From the NCBI RefSeq assembly GCF_035967765.1, contig NZ_JAYWIT010000027.1: a stretch of 64,000 nucleotides of DNA. One strand, written 5' to 3'. Of this stretch, positions 60,271 to 64,000 are shown in pieces; positions within the stretch are counted from its first letter, which is position 1; every line of letters begins with the position of its first letter. The notes beneath the pieces are model-generated. The model did no database searches. It saw only the letters and a list, made by a program, of their open reading frames with translations, and was not told where the DNA came from. The position numbers were made by a program, and so were the translations under genes. The stretch comes from Conexibacter stalactiti (GTDB lineage: Bacteria; Actinomycetota; Thermoleophilia; Solirubrobacterales; Solirubrobacteraceae).

Positions 60271-63200
60271 CTACCGCCCGCGCACCTCCCCGCGCTCCAG
60301 CCTGATCGCGGTGCCGGCGGACTCGATGTTCTTCGAGCCCGTCGGCACGACGGTGACGGTGTGGCGCTTGCGCCGCGCCCAGCTCTGCTCGAACAGCGCG
60401 ACGCCGGACATCTCGGCCCCGCGGTAGCCGTAGGTGTCGATGCGGCCGGCGCGGCGGCCGTCGACGTAGACGTCGGCCTGACCGCAGGCCGCGCAGCGCT
60501 CGCCCACGAGCGTGAACTGCTCGCCGGTGAACGTGTACGTGGTGCGGTCGCCCTGCGCGCGCCCGGCGACGGTGCGCGGCGTGTCGGTGAGGACCTGGAA
60601 GCCGTCGAGCGAGATCGCCGTGCTGTTGGCGGCGTTGTTGCGCTCGCCGCTCTCCGTGATCCGGATCGTGTGTCTGCCGCTGCTCCCGAACGCCTTCGTG
60701 TAGATCGGGATCGCGTGGTTGTTCTCGTCGGGCGCGTAGAGGTCGACGACGGTCTCCACTCTGCCGTCGATCGACACGATCGCCTTGCCCGCGCTCGGCC
60801 CGAGCTGGGCGTACCACGTGACCTGGCTGCCGGTGAACGTGTACTCGGCGAAGTTGTGCAGATCTCTGATCGGCTCGTAGGAGATCTCCGGATCCCACTT
60901 CGTCCCGTCGGAGGTGAACTCGCCGTTGTTGTTGATCTCGAAGCGAACGACGTCGCCGCTTGAGACGTCGAGCCCGTCGACGTTCGCCGCGACGCCGGTG
61001 AGGTCGTCGCCGGCGATCGTCTGCGGCCCCCACACCGTGTCGCCGTTCTTGGTGATCCTGACGACCACGCCGTTGCCGCCCGGCACCAGCTTGCCGACCT
61101 GGCTCTCGATGTAGAGCGTCCCGTCTCTCGGAGCCGTCCAGGCGCGGGCGGCGTCTTGGCCGATCCCAGGCCCGGGGTGCACGGCGGTCGGCCAGACGTA
61201 GCCGCCGAACTGCGGCGTGTCGTCGTGCCACTCCCGCATGCCGAGGTAGCCAGAGGGGCGGTAGTTGACCATCTCCTGCCACGCGCCGCCGATCTTGTCC
61301 TGGTAGCGCCAGCCGTTCTCCCCCTGCACGCCGCTGAAGCCCCGGCATGCCGTGTGGCAGCCGGAGGACGTCGACGACAGCGTTCCCGCGGACGCGTTGC
61401 GCACGTCGGTTCTGTGGAGCCAGCCGCCCGAGTAGACGACCCCGTCACCGGCCGCGTCGTCGGCGGTCAGCGACGGCAGGCGGTTCGACGCGCGCGCTCC
61501 CTCGGCGCGGGAGCGGTTGCCGTCGCTGTCGAAGGTGCGCACCGAATAGCGCGCGCTCGGCGACGCCCCGGCGGTGTGGTCGAACCAGTACGTGCCCTTC
61601 GAGACCGTGCCGATCACGGCGCCGTCGCGCAGCACGTCGTAGCCGCTGACGCGGGTCTCGTCCGAGCCGGGCGCCCACGAGACCTCGACGCCGCGGTAGT
61701 TCATGTTCGTGCCCGTGCTCACGCGCACGCGCTTGGGCGGCTTCGGTGCGCGCTGGTCGGTGCCCGCGCCGGGATGGTCCGCAAGGTTGAGGTAGATCAG
61801 CTGCCCGACCGGGACGTTGGGCATCGTGATGCCGTCGCGCATCAGGTCCGCGCCGCTCGCGCTGTAGGGGCTGCCGCCGAACTCGAAGCGGACGTCATAT
61901 CTCGTGGTGGGATCGAGACCGCGCGGGTGGACGGTGACCTGCTCCTCCTCGGCTCTCGGACGGCCGTTGACCCCGGTGCACATGTAGCCGTTCTGATCGC
62001 AGTTGGAGGGGGCGCGGAAGACCAGCAGGCCGCGCTTGCGATCCCAGCTGAGGCGCTGGAACCAGCGCGGGCGCTCGGCGCTGTCGGTGGCGTCCGGGTG
62101 GTACTGCCGCACCCAGCGCCCAGCGACGCCTCTGTCGACGAGGTAGTGGTACGCGTCGACCAGTCTGCGCATGCACTCGATCCGCTGCGGGTCGCTCGTG
62201 TCGCCGGTGAAGTCCGGGTTGAACTGCAGCAGGACGTTGTAGCTCGCGTCACAGGCGCCGGGGTCCCACGAGTCCGGGATCCCGCTGAGCTTGTCGGTCG
62301 GGAACAGCCGCGAGACCGCGTCGTGCTCCGCATAGCCCGCGTTGTCGGTGAAGCTGAAGCTCGAGGAGAGCCGCAGGTAGTCCCAGCCGATGTTGCCGCC
62401 GCCGCCGTTGACCCCCTGGAAGGCGCAGCCTCTGCAGGCGTCGAGGAAGCGCTGGATCGACTCGCGCAGCCCCGCGTCCTGGCCGAGCTGCTGCGCGCCG
62501 CTCGTGTTGTCGACCATGAGGCTGTCGTTGCGCCACGCGTAGTCGCCGTATGCGCCGGCCTTGCCGATCAGCAGATCCTGCATCCAGCGCCGCGCGGCGG
62601 GGTTGGAGAGGTCGAGGATGTTGCCGGGCGTGAACCAGTCCGGATGCTCTCTGCGGACCGCCGACGAGGGATCGCCGACGTAGGCCCAGAAGTAGATCAG
62701 CTGCTGCATCCCGTACTTCGACAGGTAGTCCTTGCTCAGCCGCCAGTCCGGCCCGTTCCAGTCACCTTCGTTGTCCCACCAACCGCAGTCGCGGTGATAG
62801 CTGTCGGCGCCGATCGTCCGCATCTGGTCGACGAAGCCGAACACCTTCTGCAACGTGCCGGCGTAGTCGGGCGTGCCGGGCGTGAAACAGATCGCGCCTG
62901 CCAGCCACTGGCCCAGCATGCGGATGTTCGTGAAGTACTCCGGACGCGTATCATCCCAGAGATATCTGTACTGCCACGCGAGCAGGCCGTCGGTCATGTC
63001 GTCGAGGTCGTCGACGTAGGTGCCGACGAACGCCTTCGGGCTCCTGACGGTCGCGCCGGGCGCGACGTCGCTGTCGTAGTTGGGGATGCCGGCGGAGACG
63101 CTCACCTGCCCGCCGTTGCGCGCGCCGATCGGCGCGCGCCAGCGGCCGAAGTAGTCGAAGCCCATGTAGAGGCCGTCCTCGCGGGCCTCGTCCCAGACGC

Positions 63201-63996
63201 CGAACCACGGCGTGTAGACGTAGGAGCTGAGGTTGAAGCCGCCGCCTGCCGCGCAGGCGTCCGGCACGCCTCTCGCGGCGGCGTCGTCGCCTCTCGCGGG
63301 ATCGCTGACGCAGGCGGCCGCGTCGTAGCTGTCGAAGTCGCGCGCGTAGCTCGCCGTCAGCGGCGTCGTCACGAGCTGGTTCGCACCGGGGATCGTCGGC
63401 TGCGCGCCGGTCATGTACTGCAGCTTCAGATCGCCGGCGGCGGCCGCTCTGCCCAGCAGGCGCTGCTCGACGAACGAGGGGTTCGTCAGCCGCTTCGCCT
63501 GGGCGCCGGTGTTCGTGTAGTCGGTCCACTCACGGATCAGCGACTGGCCCGGGTAGACGACGTAGTGCTTCGTGACGCCGACGCCCGCACGCGTCAGCGC
63601 GACGTCGAGCTGAAGCACCGGTCTGCCGCCCTCGCGCATGCGTTGCACCGCACCGGATCTGCAGCTCCATCCGGGCGTGACGCCGGTCAGGTCCTGGCCG
63701 TCCCAGCGGAAGCGGAACTCGGGCGACGCGGCGCCGTCGTCGACGTACTGGCGCGGAGTCGCGGCGAGCTTGTTGACGAAGCTGGTCAGCGCGTACGTGC
63801 CCTGGGCCGCGTCGAAGGCGAGGCGCTTCTCGATGCCGGCCGCGCCGATCTGCCACGTGCACGCGTTCTGCCCGCGGGTCGCGTAGGCGTCGCCCTCGCG
63901 GGTGCCGGCCGACCCGGCCGACGCGACCGGTGCGACGGCAAGCGTGAGGCCGAATGCCAACAGCAGAGGCGCGCCGCGACGAATGAGGCGGGGCAT
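60271..63996 (-). CDS. Secreted multidomain alpha-galactosidase-like glycoside hydrolase (GH36/clan D type)
   Basis: A 1241-residue protein starting 4 bp inside the right window edge, so its promoter is outside. A signal peptide (1-27) precedes an N-terminal beta-sandwich (about 30-330). The catalytic barrel has DSYHRDCGWWDNEGDWNGPD, then YLSKYGMQQLIYFWAYVGDP and SLMVDNTSGAQQLGQD. These match the clan D pattern DxGW...GDW...GMxxGLW, although the catalytic Asp residues are not certain. Then come a fibronectin-III-like domain (about 765-850), a region with WYAQLGPSAGKAIVSIDG, and two carbohydrate-binding-like sandwiches. The substrate is probably a plant or microbial galactoside; this is inference. 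Confidence 0.78.
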   Translation of the reverse strand: MPRLIRRGAPLLLAFGLTLAVAPVASAGSAGTREGDAYATRGQNACTWQIGAAGIEKRLAFDAAQGTYALTSFVNKLAATPRQYVDDGAASPEFRFRWDGQDLTGVTPGWSCRSGAVQRMREGGRPVLQLDVALTRAGVGVTKHYVVYPGQSLIREWTDYTNTGAQAKRLTNPSFVEQRLLGRAAAAGDLKLQYMTGAQPTIPGANQLVTTPLTASYARDFDSYDAAACVSDPARGDDAAARGVPDACAAGGGFNLSSYVYTPWFGVWDEAREDGLYMGFDYFGRWRAPIGARNGGQVSVSAGIPNYDSDVAPGATVRSPKAFVGTYVDDLDDMTDGLLAWQYRYLWDDTRPEYFTNIRMLGQWLAGAICFTPGTPDYAGTLQKVFGFVDQMRTIGADSYHRDCGWWDNEGDWNGPDWRLSKDYLSKYGMQQLIYFWAYVGDPSSAVRREHPDWFTPGNILDLSNPAARRWMQDLLIGKAGAYGDYAWRNDSLMVDNTSGAQQLGQDAGLRESIQRFLDACRGCAFQGVNGGGGNIGWDYLRLSSSFSFTDNAGYAEHDAVSRLFPTDKLSGIPDSWDPGACDASYNVLLQFNPDFTGDTSDPQRIECMRRLVDAYHYLVDRGVAGRWVRQYHPDATDSAERPRWFQRLSWDRKRGLLVFRAPSNCDQNGYMCTGVNGRPRAEEEQVTVHPRGLDPTTRYDVRFEFGGSPYSASGADLMRDGITMPNVPVGQLIYLNLADHPGAGTDQRAPKPPKRVRVSTGTNMNYRGVEVSWAPGSDETRVSGYDVLRDGAVIGTVSKGTYWFDHTAGASPSARYSVRTFDSDGNRSRAEGARASNRLPSLTADDAAGDGVVYSGGWLHRTDVRNASAGTLSSTSSGCHTACRGFSGVQGENGWRYQDKIGGAWQEMVNYRPSGYLGMREWHDDTPQFGGYVWPTAVHPGPGIGQDAARAWTAPRDGTLYIESQVGKLVPGGNGVVVRITKNGDTVWGPQTIAGDDLTGVAANVDGLDVSSGDVVRFEINNNGEFTSDGTKWDPEISYEPIRDLHNFAEYTFTGSQVTWYAQLGPSAGKAIVSIDGRVETVVDLYAPDENNHAIPIYTKAFGSSGRHTIRITESGERNNAANSTAISLDGFQVLTDTPRTVAGRAQGDRTTYTFTGEQFTLVGERCAACGQADVYVDGRRAGRIDTYGYRGAEMSGVALFEQSWARRKRHTVTVVPTGSKNIESAGTAIRLERGEVRGR

Positions 63997-64000
63997 GCGG

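Overview
The window looks like chromosome of a very GC-rich actinobacterium, most likely the Conexibacter/Solirubrobacter group (Solirubrobacterales, Thermoleophilia). This is an inference. It rests on strong G/C third-position bias, many GTG starts, many apparently leaderless genes with a TANNNT box 6-10 nt before the start codon, and several secreted proteins ending in collagen-like Gly-X-Y plus basic tails. No rRNA or other species-diagnostic gene is present.

Region 1 (1-24.8 kb) is ordinary chromosome. On the minus strand are a MauE/DoxX-like membrane protein and a KdpDE-like two-component pair without kdpFABC. The sensor gene carries a 41-nt palindrome inside its coding sequence. Then come an AEC transporter, tRNA-Ala(UGC), a secreted adenosine deaminase, two separate VapBC-type toxin-antitoxin pairs, a secreted protein made of three copies of one domain, pyrD, and a methionine operon (metY-metX-metW). 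After these come an APC permease with a UspA partner, an orphan MlaE-type permease, a PEP mutase/isocitrate-lyase-like enzyme, a GT2 glycosyltransferase, glutamate dehydrogenase, a PhzF-like protein and a HAMP-GAF-GGDEF diguanylate cyclase. The region ends at tRNA-Ala(CGC).

Region 2 (24.73-38.49 kb) is an integrative mobilizable element inserted in the 3' half of that tRNA. It is bounded by identical 47-bp repeats, and TGCGGGTACC arm-type repeats lie just inside both ends. A tyrosine integrase sits by the right end. It carries a VirD4/TraG-like coupling protein, a MobF relaxase-helicase, an excisionase-like protein and three XRE regulators, but no type IV secretion genes. The cargo looks defensive: an ApeA-like HEPN protein coupled to a DUF4926-like protein, an XRE/DUF5677-like/SEC-C pair, and a compact three-gene cassette (TIGR04255-like, HTH protein, unknown protein) behind the integrase. 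That cassette is my best candidate for an undescribed system.

Region 3 (38.49-47.9 kb) is a layered scar of earlier insertions at the same tRNA. It holds a serine-recombinase tail fragment, two more copies of the tRNA 3' end and/or its terminator (44.01 and 47.78 kb), a frameshifted XRE module and a decayed collagen-like gene. Intact genes between them are a multicopper oxidase/berberine-bridge-type oxidoreductase operon, a serine beta-lactamase-like hydrolase and a large FG-GAP/collagen-like secreted protein.

Region 4 (47.9-64 kb) is chromosome rich in secreted proteins: a SnoaL-like protein, a DUF1254 protein, a ~1060-residue propeller/collagen-like protein facing a LysR regulator, a large secreted protein broken by a frameshift and an in-frame TAG, a PKD-domain secreted protein, and a 1241-residue secreted alpha-galactosidase-like glycosidase.
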